Source of the DNA: Tritrichomonas musculus
Lineage: Eukaryota; Parabasalia; Tritrichomonadida; Tritrichomonadidae
NCBI GenBank assembly: GCA_039105265.1
Contig: JAPFFF010000008.1
Coordinates: 3,906,001-3,970,000, forward strand
Direction of reading: 5' to 3'
DNA length: 64,000 nt
Numbering within the stretch: position 1 is the stretch's first letter; each line of letters opens with the position of its first letter. Of this stretch, positions 21,488 to 32,200 are shown one piece after another. The position numbers and the translations under genes were made by a program. Below the pieces are notes generated by a model that saw only the letters and a program-made list of their open reading frames with translations, ran no database searches and had not been told where the DNA came from.

Positions 21488-22207
21488 AAAAAATTTTGAA
21501 AATTTTTTAAAAATGTGCTTCAACTTTTTATACTGCTTCAATATTTTATACATAACTGTATAAAGAAATAGAAGCTTATCTTAAAAAATAAAAATCTCTT
21601 TAATGGTTCACTTTTTGAGTTTTCTTCTCTCAAAAAGTGAGAGTAATTCAGAGATTTACGAATTTTTATTGAACATACCCAGATTTGTCATAAAGTTTGG
21701 TAAAAAGTTACGTTAATTAAAAAGTGATGTAAAAAGTAAAGATCTTTACATCACTTTTTAATTAAGTCAAAAAATTTGGATTTAAGTAGATCATTTTTGA
21801 TTCTAATTTAGAAATTCAGGTTCCATTTTAGTAAACTTCATTTTTAAAATTTTTTATGATATAACTATGTTTCTCAATTTGTGATATTTTTTTCTTAATC
21901 ATTCAATTTCTTGTATCTAAAAAAATGTGAACAATGTTTTTCTCATCAATATTTGATTTATAATATTAATATATGTTGTTTAAAATAAAAATTAGGCATG
22001 GTCAATTTTTATTTGACCTTTTTGCTATGTATTTAATGAAAAAACGTTATTATATATAAAATATTTTAATTTAACTGTAAAATGTTCATAAAAAAGAAAA
22101 CTATTGCCAAATTTTCGAAACCTTCAATTTTCTATAAATATATGATGTGAAATGGCACAAATTTTGATCAAAATTTTTGAATTGAATCAATGACATTTTT
22201 TTAGAAA
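21488..22207. other. Upstream region of kinase gene with perfect palindrome
   Basis: Holds the 21713-21765 hairpin. Otherwise AT-rich without a recognised site. Confidence 0.6.
21713..21765. repeat. Perfect 21-bp hairpin, 11-nt loop
   Basis: TTAATTAAAAAGTGATGTAA plus A at 21713-21733 is exactly inverted at 21745-21765. AAGTGATGTAAA is not simple sequence, so this is not a trivial AT palindrome. Confidence 0.9.
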
Positions 22208-24217
22208 ATGTTTTCACGCTCTTATATACATCATTGGAAAATCGATTTCAGTCAATATGAGATTACAGACAGCCTTGGAAAAGGAGGCTTTGGAAAAGTT
22301 TATTTAGCACGTAAAAAAGATAACAAGAGTTGTTATGCTTTAAAAGTAATTCGAAAAGAATCGCAAACAGAAAATATTGAACGCGAAATTCAAATCATGA
22401 AATATCTAAACCATCCTACAATTATCAAAATCTTGGGTTATTCAAATGAAGATTTCAAAAATCAAAAAAGCATTTCAATTTTAATGGAATATGCAAAAAA
22501 TGGCTCTTTAGACAAAGTTCTTCAAAATGCGCCAAAAGAATTCAATAACACAATTCGTCAAATCATTTTAATTGGTATCGCTCTTGCAATGAAATACATT
22601 CATAACAGGAATATAATTCACCGAGATTTAAAACCACAAAATGTTTTGTTAGATGATAATTATCACCCAATTTTGAGTGACTTTGGTTTATCCAAAATAT
22701 TTCATTTTGATAATTCAATGGAACAATCAATATTTCAAATGACATTTCTTTACATGGCACCAGAAATTATTAAAGGAGAAGATTATAATACAAAAGTAGA
22801 CGTTTATTCATTTGGTATCCTTATGTACGAAGTTTTAACCGGTAAACAACCTTATTTTAACATCAATTTTGGTCTTTACGACTTAATATCAAAAATTACT
22901 AATGATAATTACCGTCCGGAATTTACTGTTCCTGTTAAAAAATCATTTAAGGATTTGATTGAAAAATGTTGGTCAAAAGATCCAAATGAAAGACCAACAT
23001 TCGATGAGATTTATGCTAAATTGATTAATATCGACAGTGGCGACTTTGTTCTTGAAAATATCGATATAATGAAAATTAAAAATTATATTAAATCTTTGGA
23101 AGATTTTAATGATCCATCAGAAGAATTAGTTCGAAAAATTGCTAATTTAGAAAGCAATAATACTAAATTGGTATCAATGAACAGCAAATTTACAAAAAAT
23201 AATGAAAAACTGACTCAAGAAAAAAAAGAAATCACAAAGAAATTACCGAGACTGCAAAAAGAGTATTTAAAATTAAAAAAAGACAATGATAATTTGACAA
23301 CTAAAAATAGTGAGTTAAAAAAAGACAATAATAATTTGACAACTAAAAATAGTGAGTTAAAAAAAGATAAAGATAATTTGTCAACTGAAAACAATAAACT
23401 AAAAAAAGATAATGATAATTTGACAACTGAAAACAATGAATTGAAAAAAGATAAAGATAATTTGACAACTGAAAACAATGAATTGAAAAAATATAATGAT
23501 AATTTGACAACTGCAAACAATAAACTAAAAAAAGATAATGATAACTTGACAACTGAAAACAAAAAATTAAAAAAATATAATGATAATTTGTCAAATAAAA
23601 ACAATGAATTGAAAAAAGACAATGATAATTTGACAACCAAAAACAATGAATTAACAAATTATAATGCTAAATTAAACAAAGATAACAAAGATTTGGCTGT
23701 AGCAATTGAACAAAAGAAAACTAAAAATGAAGAAGTTGAATCAAAAAATAATGAACTGACGAATGAAAATGAAAGTCTAAAAACAATCAATAAACAAATA
23801 AAAGATGAAAACCAAAAAATAGTTTTAGCAAACCAAAAATTAATGCAAGGAATTAAAACTTTAAAAAATGATAAATCTATAATACAAAATGCAAACAAAG
23901 AACATTTAATTAACATTGAAGATTTAAAAAAAGATAATTTTCATTTATCTTCTGAAATTGCAAATTTGAAACAAAATGTAATGAAAATCACAAAGGCAGC
24001 ACAAAATCAAACAAATAATATTATCATGAGAAATAATGCGATCATCCAAAAATTAAAAGAAACAAATACAGCATTAGCTGATGACAATCAAAGAATTGCA
24101 GATGAAAACAAAAAATTAATTGAAGATAAAGATACATTGATAAACGAAAACAATGTTTTGAAAAATAATATCAATATTTTGATGAATTCTCTTTTAAGCA
24201 ATGATTTTAGAATTTGA
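22208..24217 (+). CDS. TKL-like protein kinase with long coiled-coil tail (669 aa)
   Basis: The N-terminal kinase domain (about residues 18-275) is complete: glycine loop LGKGGFGKV (23-31), lysine in ALK (46), Glu60 in helix C, catalytic HRDLKPQN (138-145), DFG (158-160), APE (184-186) and a WSKDPNERPTF C-lobe end. It should phosphorylate Ser/Thr on unknown substrates, and all catalytic residues are present. From about residue 315 to the end it is a coiled coil. Residues about 355-485 are built of 14-residue units like KKDNDNLTTENNEL, encoded by a 42-bp tandem repeat. There is no signal or membrane helix. Kinase plus long coiled coil suggests scaffold or cytoskeletal attachment; that is inference. 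Confidence 0.93.
   Translation: MFSRSYIHHWKIDFSQYEITDSLGKGGFGKVYLARKKDNKSCYALKVIRKESQTENIEREIQIMKYLNHPTIIKILGYSNEDFKNQKSISILMEYAKNGSLDKVLQNAPKEFNNTIRQIILIGIALAMKYIHNRNIIHRDLKPQNVLLDDNYHPILSDFGLSKIFHFDNSMEQSIFQMTFLYMAPEIIKGEDYNTKVDVYSFGILMYEVLTGKQPYFNINFGLYDLISKITNDNYRPEFTVPVKKSFKDLIEKCWSKDPNERPTFDEIYAKLINIDSGDFVLENIDIMKIKNYIKSLEDFNDPSEELVRKIANLESNNTKLVSMNSKFTKNNEKLTQEKKEITKKLPRLQKEYLKLKKDNDNLTTKNSELKKDNNNLTTKNSELKKDKDNLSTENNKLKKDNDNLTTENNELKKDKDNLTTENNELKKYNDNLTTANNKLKKDNDNLTTENKKLKKYNDNLSNKNNELKKDNDNLTTKNNELTNYNAKLNKDNKDLAVAIEQKKTKNEEVESKNNELTNENESLKTINKQIKDENQKIVLANQKLMQGIKTLKNDKSIIQNANKEHLINIEDLKKDNFHLSSEIANLKQNVMKITKAAQNQTNNIIMRNNAIIQKLKETNTALADDNQRIADENKKLIEDKDTLINENNVLKNNINILMNSLLSNDFRI
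23270..23655 (+). repeat. Coding 42-bp tandem repeat (coiled coil)
   Basis: About nine imperfect units, each near AAAAAAGATAATGATAATTT followed by GACAACTGAAAACAATGAAT. Two heptads per unit keep the coiled-coil register whatever the copy number. Confidence 0.9.
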
Positions 24218-24790
24218 TAGGAGTGATAAATGCTTAGCTATTGGTAATGAAAGAGAATTCAGTGCATTTTTAGGAAGAATTTATCTTTTTCAATCAATAT
24301 AAAGGTATGGAAACTCTTTTTCAATTCAATTTTGTTTTATGCAAAAAAAGCTTGAATATTAATCATTTTTAATTAAAAATTGATCCATCTTCATGTATAT
24401 AATATTTGAAACACAAATATAAAATCAAAAAAATATAATTTTAATTTTATTACAGAAAAACAACAACAAAAAAAAAAATGTAAAAAGTTGAAATTTTTGA
24501 TCAACGAAAATTCCTCATCAAAATTTAATACATGCATAATATTGATACTACGGATTCTTAACATACTTAATAATAGCATGAAAGTGCTGAATTCAAATCA
24601 TATAAAATATGTAATAAGAAAAAAATGTTTTTTTTAGAAAAAATCAATTTGAAAAAGAACGAGTCGACAAAAGTTTTTAGTTTTTTTATACGTTCTTCAT
24701 TTTTTTATTTATTAGAAAATAAAATAAAAAAAAGGCCATGTTTTTCGATAGGATTTCGAGATCTTATATGATGTTATCAATTTTTTGTAT
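24218..24790. other. Intergenic, nothing recognised
   Basis: AT-rich 3' region of the kinase gene. Open frames here have no domain. Confidence 0.6.
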
Positions 24791-24894
24791 ACTTCATATC
24801 ACAGATGATATGAAATTTATTTTTGACCATAGTAGGCGAATTTTTTTTCACCAAATAGGTTAATTTATTAAAAAAAATTTATATATAAAGCATA

Positions 24895-25112
24895 AATTCT
24901 TTCACAATTTCTTTCCCTAAATCTCAAACAAGCTCTCCGATTTTACAAACTAACAGTGATTTACATAACAATTCTCTTTTAAATTCGAACGCTTCGTTAT
25001 CAAACAAACAAACTCAAGATAATTCTTTCACAATATCTTTCCCTAAATCTCAAACAAGCTCTCCAATTTTACAAACTAACAGTGATTTACATAACAATTC
25101 TCTTTTAAATTC
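24895..25112 (+). repeat. 126-bp coding-type tandem repeat, plus orientation
   Basis: One full and one partial 126-bp unit, open in frame as 42-residue units (NSFTISFPKSQTSSPILQTN, SDLHNNSLLNSNASLSNKQT, QD). No ATG precedes it in frame, so it is probably not translated itself. Confidence 0.9.
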
Positions 25113-25373
25113 CAACACATTTTATTTTTATTATTCATAGATTTTTCTAAATTTTTGATCAATATTAGAATAAATATTGTTATTACAGTTAGATTTGTTT
25201 ATTAATTTATTTGAATTTATGAATGATTCTTCACTATATTTTTTATGCAAAATCGGAGAGCTTGTTTGAGATTTAGGGAAAGATATTGTGAAAGAATTAT
25301 CTTGAGTTTGTTTGTTTGATAACGAAGCGTTCGAATTTAAAAGAGAATTGTTATGTAAATCACTGTTAGTTTG

Positions 25374-25691
25374 TTAAATCGGAGAGCTTGTTTGAGATTT
25401 AGGGAAAGATATTATGAAACAATTATCTCTATTTGGTTTAGTTATCCATGATTTGTTAAAATCTTCTAGAGATTTGCTTTGCGAATCGCTTTTATTTGTT
25501 AAAATTTGGGAACTTTGTTGTGTGTTGTCCAGCAAATAATTTTCTAACAAATCTAAATGATTTTTTAATTTCTTAAAGATTCTATTTTGTTCATCATTTT
25601 TGAATGGAAAAAATGGTTTAAAAGAACTGGGAATTGAATTTGAAATATCAATGTGAGGAAAAATATGAAAAAATTTCTCAAAGAAACTCAT
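25374..25691 (-). CDS. Small hypothetical ORF ending in the repeat, possibly truncated (105 aa)
   Basis: Starts MSFFEKFFHIFPHIDISNSI immediately inside the right inverted repeat. It has about 60 unique residues (KKLKNHLDLLENYLLDN looks helical), then ILTNKSDSQSKS and the SFPKSQTSSPI repeat. The frame stops at an ATT-TAA where the other repeat copies read ATT-TTA. Past that stop the same frame stays open through one more repeat unit to about 25250. It could be a captured fragment of a host gene for a Ser/Asn-rich repeat protein. No known domain. Confidence 0.45.
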   Translation of the reverse strand: MSFFEKFFHIFPHIDISNSIPSSFKPFFPFKNDEQNRIFKKLKNHLDLLENYLLDNTQQSSQILTNKSDSQSKSLEDFNKSWITKPNRDNCFIISFPKSQTSSPI

Positions 25692-25779
25692 ATAACTTTT
25701 GGAAAAAATAAATTCATCTTTTAGGTCAAAAAAAATTTACCTGTTAGGTCAAATTGGTTCATATCACAAGTGGTATGAA

Positions 25780-26503
25780 ATATCAATCCAACGAATTACG
25801 CGTTATTTCGGTACAAAATATAATATATTTATATAATTATATTTGAAAAAGTAATAATAAAATAAAAATAATAATATTTTTTTTTGAATTAAAATAGCCA
25901 GATTTGGATTCAATTTTTTGGAAAAAAATAATCTATCTTTATCTTAAATTCCTCTAGAAAAATATGCCTTTTTTATATTATATTTATCTTTAATACTATC
26001 ATTAAAAAATTATATTTTGAAATAAAAATGATCTGTCGAGTGGATGGAAGTTTCCATACCTTTATCAATATTCTATTCAAAAAACAACTTTTTTATGAAT
26101 AAAACAATTTTATTGATTTTTACATATTGAACGTTTTAACTACATAGTTTGTATTTGTAATGAGATTTGTTTAGAGTGTTTTATATATTTAATTATATAT
26201 AATTTTTACATTTTTTCAAAGAAAAAAGAAATTTAAATATGAAAATAGGTTTATTAAAATTTTAATCATTTGTTTTAAAGCAGATATTGAAGATAAAAGC
26301 AAAATGTAAAAAATATTTAATAAATATAAAAAACAATTTTTTTCTCATTTTATTAAAGCAAAAATGATTTAATGCATTTTTCTGAAATAATTATAAATAT
26401 ATTTTAATCCAAGAGTTCCCAAAATTTATGGAAAATATGGGAAATTTGATCGGCAAGGTTAAAAAAATATGGCAAATTTTATAATTTTTTAGATTTTTTT
26501 AAA
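25780..26503. other. Intergenic upstream of the BTB gene
   Basis: AT-rich with no recognised repeat, Inr or gene. Confidence 0.6.
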
Positions 26504-27889
26504 ATGAGTTCCCAAACTTTGGTTTTATCAGCATCAGGCTTAAAAAATATTGTATTGAATAGTCAAGAAAAAGAAGACGAATTCAAGTTTATTTTTGGAG
26601 ACAAAGAAATCAAACTTCATCGGTTGTTTGCAGAATTTGTTTCTCCAAAAGTCGCACACATGCACCAATGCGATCCAACGATTGATCATCTCAACCTTTC
26701 AGATTTAACTAAAAACATTTCGACATTTGATTCGAAAATTCAATCAGAAATTCTTACAGAACGAACATTTAATACGATTGAAGCACTTTCGATTGGTTAT
26801 TCGGTTGAAATCGAAGAAGGCGACATCAACAATCTTCAGCTTTTTTCAGCCATTTTAGAGAATGAAGAACTTTTCAATAAAATGAACGAACTTTCACAAA
26901 AAGTTCAATCAAAACAGACAAGTTATGAAGATATCATCAAAAGCATTCAAATCTACGATCTAATTAACACGGAATTTGCTGATAAATATGTCAGCAGCAA
27001 GATTGATGAGATCAACGAAATATTTTCATCAGAAGAATCAGAAGTAAGAGATAAATTATCAGGTCTTTCAAAATCAGTTTTGAGTTACATTTTGAGGAAC
27101 GACAAATTCAAAGTAAGAGACAACGACAAACTTTTTGATATCATCAAGGAAATGAACACGAGAGAAGAGGAGGAAGAAAATGTTGATTTCTATGAGTTAA
27201 TTGACATCTCGGGTTTGAGTGAAGAAAAATTCTGTGATTTTTTGAGTATTTTTGACTACCGCGAGATGACAGGAAATATTTGGCGCCAAATTTGTGAATT
27301 CGTAACCAACAAGTGCGAATCAAAACGTGATAAAAAAGTGAGACGCCAAGAAGACGGTTCAGTTAATATTGAATACGATGGAGACACATCTCATCAATTT
27401 TCAGGAGTTGTGAATTACATCATCAAAAACAAGAACGACAACGAAACGAATGATGATGTCATCAATGTCACTGCTTCCTCAACGCGTGGTTCACATTATC
27501 CTAAGTATGCTGTTGAATTTGACAGCAATGAATATTTTCTTTCTAGCCATCGATCAGATTGGCTTCAGTACGACTTTAAAGGAAAGAAAATTCGTCCAAC
27601 GAGCTACTCAATCAGGACGAGAGATGACAATGATGATCAGAATCCATTGAGCTGGAAGATTGAAGTTTCGAACACAGGAAACGAAAACGACTGGAAGACG
27701 ATTGATTCACGAGAGAAAGAGACTAGTGTTTCAAAGAGAAATCAAAATGCGACATTCAACATTCAAACGACACTTTCACCTAACGATAACTACCGTTATA
27801 TTCGATTCAAATGCACTGGTAACACATCAGGAAACTGTGCATGCTTGGCAATCTCATCACTTGAATACTTTGGAACTTTGATAAAATGA
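26504..27889 (+). CDS. BTB-like protein with C-terminal F5/8 type C (discoidin-like) domain (461 aa)
   Basis: Residues about 20-115 (FKFIFGDKEIKLHRLFAEFVSPKV...ALSIGYSVEI) resemble the BTB/POZ-like module common in trichomonad multigene families. The middle (120-270) is helical, like a BACK-type region. Residues about 293-458 (INVTASSTRGSHYPKYAVEF, WLQYDFKGKKIRPTSYSIRT, WKIEVSN, RYIRFKCTG) fit an F5/8 type C jelly-roll domain, as in BTBD9-like proteins. Such proteins are probably cytoplasmic adaptors, with BTB for dimerisation or cullin contact and the C-terminal domain for ligand binding. There is no signal peptide. Third codon positions carry more C and G than in neighbouring genes, which may mean stronger expression. 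The stop is TGA. Confidence 0.85.
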   Translation: MSSQTLVLSASGLKNIVLNSQEKEDEFKFIFGDKEIKLHRLFAEFVSPKVAHMHQCDPTIDHLNLSDLTKNISTFDSKIQSEILTERTFNTIEALSIGYSVEIEEGDINNLQLFSAILENEELFNKMNELSQKVQSKQTSYEDIIKSIQIYDLINTEFADKYVSSKIDEINEIFSSEESEVRDKLSGLSKSVLSYILRNDKFKVRDNDKLFDIIKEMNTREEEEENVDFYELIDISGLSEEKFCDFLSIFDYREMTGNIWRQICEFVTNKCESKRDKKVRRQEDGSVNIEYDGDTSHQFSGVVNYIIKNKNDNETNDDVINVTASSTRGSHYPKYAVEFDSNEYFLSSHRSDWLQYDFKGKKIRPTSYSIRTRDDNDDQNPLSWKIEVSNTGNENDWKTIDSREKETSVSKRNQNATFNIQTTLSPNDNYRYIRFKCTGNTSGNCACLAISSLEYFGTLIK

Positions 27890-28042
27890 AATCAAATAAA
27901 AAATTTTTTTTTCTTTTTTGAATAATTTAGTGCATTTGTTTTAATAAAAGTTTTTCTTCAGAAACATTTTTTAATATTATATTTGAATCACAACAGCAGA
28001 AACTACCACCTGCAAAGCAATATAAGCAGTTTGGATCTTATA
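27890..28042. other. Convergent 3' spacer, paralogous to 34945-35060
   Basis: AATAAAAGTTTTTCTTCA and GAAACATTTTTTAATATTAT blocks and the following 70 bp recur at 34945-35060, with 29245-29290 matching 35065-35110. It is the 3' flank shared by two tandem minus-strand genes. Confidence 0.8.
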
Positions 28043-29242
28043 TAGTGAGGTGAAAAAGTTTTTGAATTTTGGTATAACTCTAAGCTAATTTATTTTTATT
28101 TCAAGTATGTTTAATAAATATGTAATATATTATCTAATGCATGATATATTAAATTTTAGTGATTAAATGCTGACATGAAAAAAAGTTATAAACTATTGAA
28201 AAATTATGAAATTATTTTTTTACATCAAAAAAAGTGTAATTTGGAATTTTTATATTTTGCTATTGGATAGAAATAATTTCATTAAATAAAAATATGAATA
28301 TAATATGCATATACATTTTCTCTTTTGATTATAATGTTTTATTTAGTAAATAAACTTAATGATTGGGGAAAAATTACATTATATTTGTCTCGATACGAAA
28401 AGACATTTTTTGGAAAAAAACTAATACAATCAAAAAAATTACTGATGAATATAAATTTTAAACATGTCATTGCATTATTCACTTTATAAATATTGATTCT
28501 AATCTAGTTAAAAAGATAAAAATTGTATATAAACATATGAAAAAAATATTTTTTTTTATATATAAATTAAAATTTCATTGAAAATCAAAATTTCAAAAGT
28601 TGTATAATCGAAAAAACTTCTGACACCATTGAAATAATTTTCAACCAAATTAATAATAAAAGTAGTTGTAACAAATAAACTATTATTTTTTTCTAGAATG
28701 GATCAAATGGATATTCGATTTATAGATTAAAAAAATGAGAAAATATCACTCAATCATGTAATTAATAAATTTGCATTTATCTGAATGCATAGTGAATTGA
28801 TCAAATTAATTTATAATGTAGCTGATAATAATAAATATATATAAAATATATTATATAAAATATCTTTAAAATTTTAATTTAAAATTATTGTTTTTGATAT
28901 TTTTGTCTCTTTATGAGAATTCTTTTTTTCAATTGTTTTTATAAAATTCATAATTTTAATTTCAAAAGTAATATTTTTTTGATATGCTTTATAATATAAT
29001 AAATTCTACATTGCTCTTTATTAATTTAAAATAAAATTTTAAAGAAATCATAAAAGTTGAATTAACAGTGAACAATACAAATATTGTGAAAATGTAATTT
29101 CTGGATGAATAAGCCATTTTTTAACTGATAATTAAATATTTATATGGAGATGATAATTGATTTTATATATAAACTATTTAAATTTAAAAATGATCAATAC
29201 TCAGTGAATTACATTTTATTCAAAAACTTTTTCACCACACTA
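28043..29242. mobile_element. 1.2-kb TA-flanked TIR element
   Basis: Terminal inverted repeats TAGTG(A/T)GGTGAAAAAGTTTT plus TGAAT of about 25 bp, with TA at both boundaries (28041-28042, 29243-29244). The paralogous segment near 35058-35070 reads straight through CGTATATTGACC without the element and so provides an empty site. No coding frame; probably non-autonomous Tc1/mariner type. Confidence 0.88.
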
Positions 29243-29247
29243 TATAT

Positions 29248-32200
29248 TGACCTTTTTTTTAAATTGATATATACTTCTTCTTTGTTTACCTTGATGATAA
29301 GAGAGAATTACTGAATATTGATTTATTTCATTAGGGTTTACATTGTCAATTACATCATCATTATTAACATCAACACCAGAGCCATCTTTTAACTTCATAG
29401 CGTAAGCTGTCATTGCATTCGAATAATCTTTATTAAATCATTCAGTCCACTACTGAATTTCATCTATTTTATCATAAAAAAAAATGTTTAGAATAATTGA
29501 TTATTTATGCGTATTAGTGAATATTAACTTTTTCACCAATCTGCATATAAAACAAGAAAGTTCCTATGGTTAAAGTGAATTTAATTAATATATCAACAAA
29601 GAAAAAGCTTCTCAAATCAATTATCTTTTGCTTTAACTTTGGATCAGGAAAACCTTCTTCATTGATTTCATTTGGTTTAACCAACGTAAAATGCTTCATA
29701 AAAAGAAATGTAGACTTTTCTTGATTTTCAGTTTCTTTCATTATTTCCCATGTGTTCTTAACATTAATAATTGGTATATTCTTATGCTTTTTGCTTCTCT
29801 TTTCTACTTCATATTGAATATCTTGAATCATTTTATCAAATTCATTCCCTCTTTGCCTTGCAAAATACCAAATAATGCATAAGTGTGCAGGCATTATTGC
29901 TAAAACTATAAGTATAATGCCTGCTCAAAATGGAACTACTTTAGATTTCATGATGAATATAATTAAATTAAAAATAAATTTGGCCTTTTGCGATTCCTAT
30001 TCCAATTGGTAAAAATATCAAAGATGACAAGAGAAAAATGATAAACATAGGTCCTGAAATTTTTAATGAGCACAAAGGAAATCCAAAGCCAAACAAAACC
30101 AAGAAAGACATCATCATACCAGTTTGTGTTGCTAAAATATTTTCTACTTGTGTCCAATTGATAATGTCTCTTACAAGTTTTATTGACCAATCAACAATTT
30201 TACTAATGTTTTTGTTGAAAGAAATAGATTTTTTTTGTGAGGAAATAGATGCTCCTTGAAATATTTTAACAATTGAGAGAACAATGACAATTATTGGCCA
30301 TAAAGACTTCATTAGCATACTAAAATCTACCGCATTTGATATACACTGATCTCCTCCTTCATTTTCAGATAAATCTTTAATTAAACAGCAGCAACAACAA
30401 GAACAAGATCTATCTTCATAGTCTTCGATTGGATCAGAACAAGTAGTAATAAAATCTTCTTCTTTTTTAGTCATCCTTTTTCTATATAAGGGTTTAATTG
30501 GTGCATTATACTTGGTTTTAAGCATTAAAACTAGAAGCTTCAAAATTACGAATTCTTAAAAATTGTTCTTTAGCTTTATCTCGATCTTGTTGGAAACCAT
30601 AATCACCATAAAACATTGCACTTCCATATTCAAAGATTTTTTCAGTGTTATTGATATCTTTTGCTTGAGCGATAAGTGTTGCTCTATATTGAGCCAAAGG
30701 ATCATATACTTCTGGTATCTCATTATGACTTTCAGAGATATCTTCGAGTTCTTCATTTTTTATTTCGGATTCTATTTCATTAACAGTAGATGACGAATCT
30801 AATTTAATAGAACGATCTATTATTACATGTTTGTTCTTGGTTTACAATTGAATATTTATAGAAATATTCAACGTTTCCCAATAGAGTTTCTTCAATAGTA
30901 GCTGGCTGGGGCATTTCATTTTCTGGATTAGAAATATATTCCAAATATTCTATGGCAAATTTGTTACCTGATTCTGCTGCTAAACTTGCATAATGAATTG
31001 CATTCTTTTTATTTTGTTGAAAGATAATACCTCTATAATAAAATTGGGCTAACTGAAGATTAGCCATAACTATTCCCTTAATTGATGCTTTATTCAAACA
31101 GTCCAATGCGATTGGTAAATACAGAAAGTCATAATTCATTGTTAGCATTAAAAATGCTCTACATGCTAAGCATGTTGGGTTATCAAGGGCACTCAATATA
31201 AAAACTAATGCTTTAAAAGGTACTTGTGGGTATTTGAGTAGAGCAATGGTATTAATTGGAAAACATCTCATTGAAAATGGAATTTCATATAATTCATTTT
31301 CTTTGAAACCTGGGAAAATATCGCCAAGTCCTTGAAATTGTTTTTTTTGTTTAAATACTTTTTCAAGAATGTTACTTTCTCAATAAAATCTACTTCATTA
31401 TATTCATTGTCATAATTATCAACCATAATATTTGTATAAATACTAAGGAGAGCGATTATTGCCATATTATAGCCAGATTTTGCTAATTTATATGTGAAAG
31501 GAAGAATTTCGTCATCATTGTCAAAATTCTCATTAGGATGCAAAAATTTAAGGGAAAATTCTGAATCAATAATTCCATTTTCCCCTGCTATTTGAAGCAA
31601 TTTATAACCTTCTATATCTCATTTCAAAAGTCCATAAATGAAAGCTGCTTTCATTGAACCTCTTTGAATTGCTTCACCCAATTTTCCATACCCTGTTGAA
31701 TTGTCTCCTTGTTGAACATATATCAAACCTTGTTGACAAAGAGAATCTTCTGAATCAATAGTTTGATATATTTTAAGAGCTTCGTTATAGTTTTGAATTG
31801 TTCCTATTCCATATTGGAGATAGAAAGCTTTTTTTTAAAATGACTTTTGATAGAAACGATTGGCAGCAATTTCAAGGCATTTGAAACTTTTTTCGTAATC
31901 ACGACATGCAAATCTACCTTCATATAACAATTCACTGTATTGAAGAAGCTGTTCATTGTCATATTTTTCTAATGAATCTTCAATTTCAATGATATGAGGA
32001 TCCTTTCCAGATATTTCAAGTAACTGGTAAGCATATGGATGGCCAAATCTATGAGCAGCCATGATATATTGATAACCTTTAGCAACACACATTTCTTGAC
32101 CGTTTTCTCCAAGGTAATAATCTCGTCCATATTCAAATAATGCTGTCATTAAACCAGCTTCTGCATCTTCTTTTCGTTTTCCAACAAAAAACTGCGCTTG

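Larger units (their letters stand above)
24791..25779. mobile_element. TIR element carrying an inverted duplication of a 42-residue coding repeat
   Basis: Diverged terminal inverted repeats of about 70 bp: left TTCATATCACAGATGATATG and right (reverse complement) TTCATACCACTTGTGATATG, both followed by TTTTGACC, AGG, AATTTTTTTT and AATTTATT at matching spacing. Inside, 24898-25070 is a near-identical inverted copy of 25249-25424, separated by a loop of about 180 bp. Transcription across it would give a long RNA hairpin. The element has no transposase. Confidence 0.75.

Noticed and set aside
23215-23657. Long minus-strand frames opposite the kinase coiled coil
   Set aside because: Shadow frames created by the 42-bp coding repeat; the plus strand has the clear kinase-coiled-coil protein.
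24391-24579. 62-codon minus-strand frame after the kinase gene
   Set aside because: Low-complexity composition, no homology by eye and no promoter-like site.
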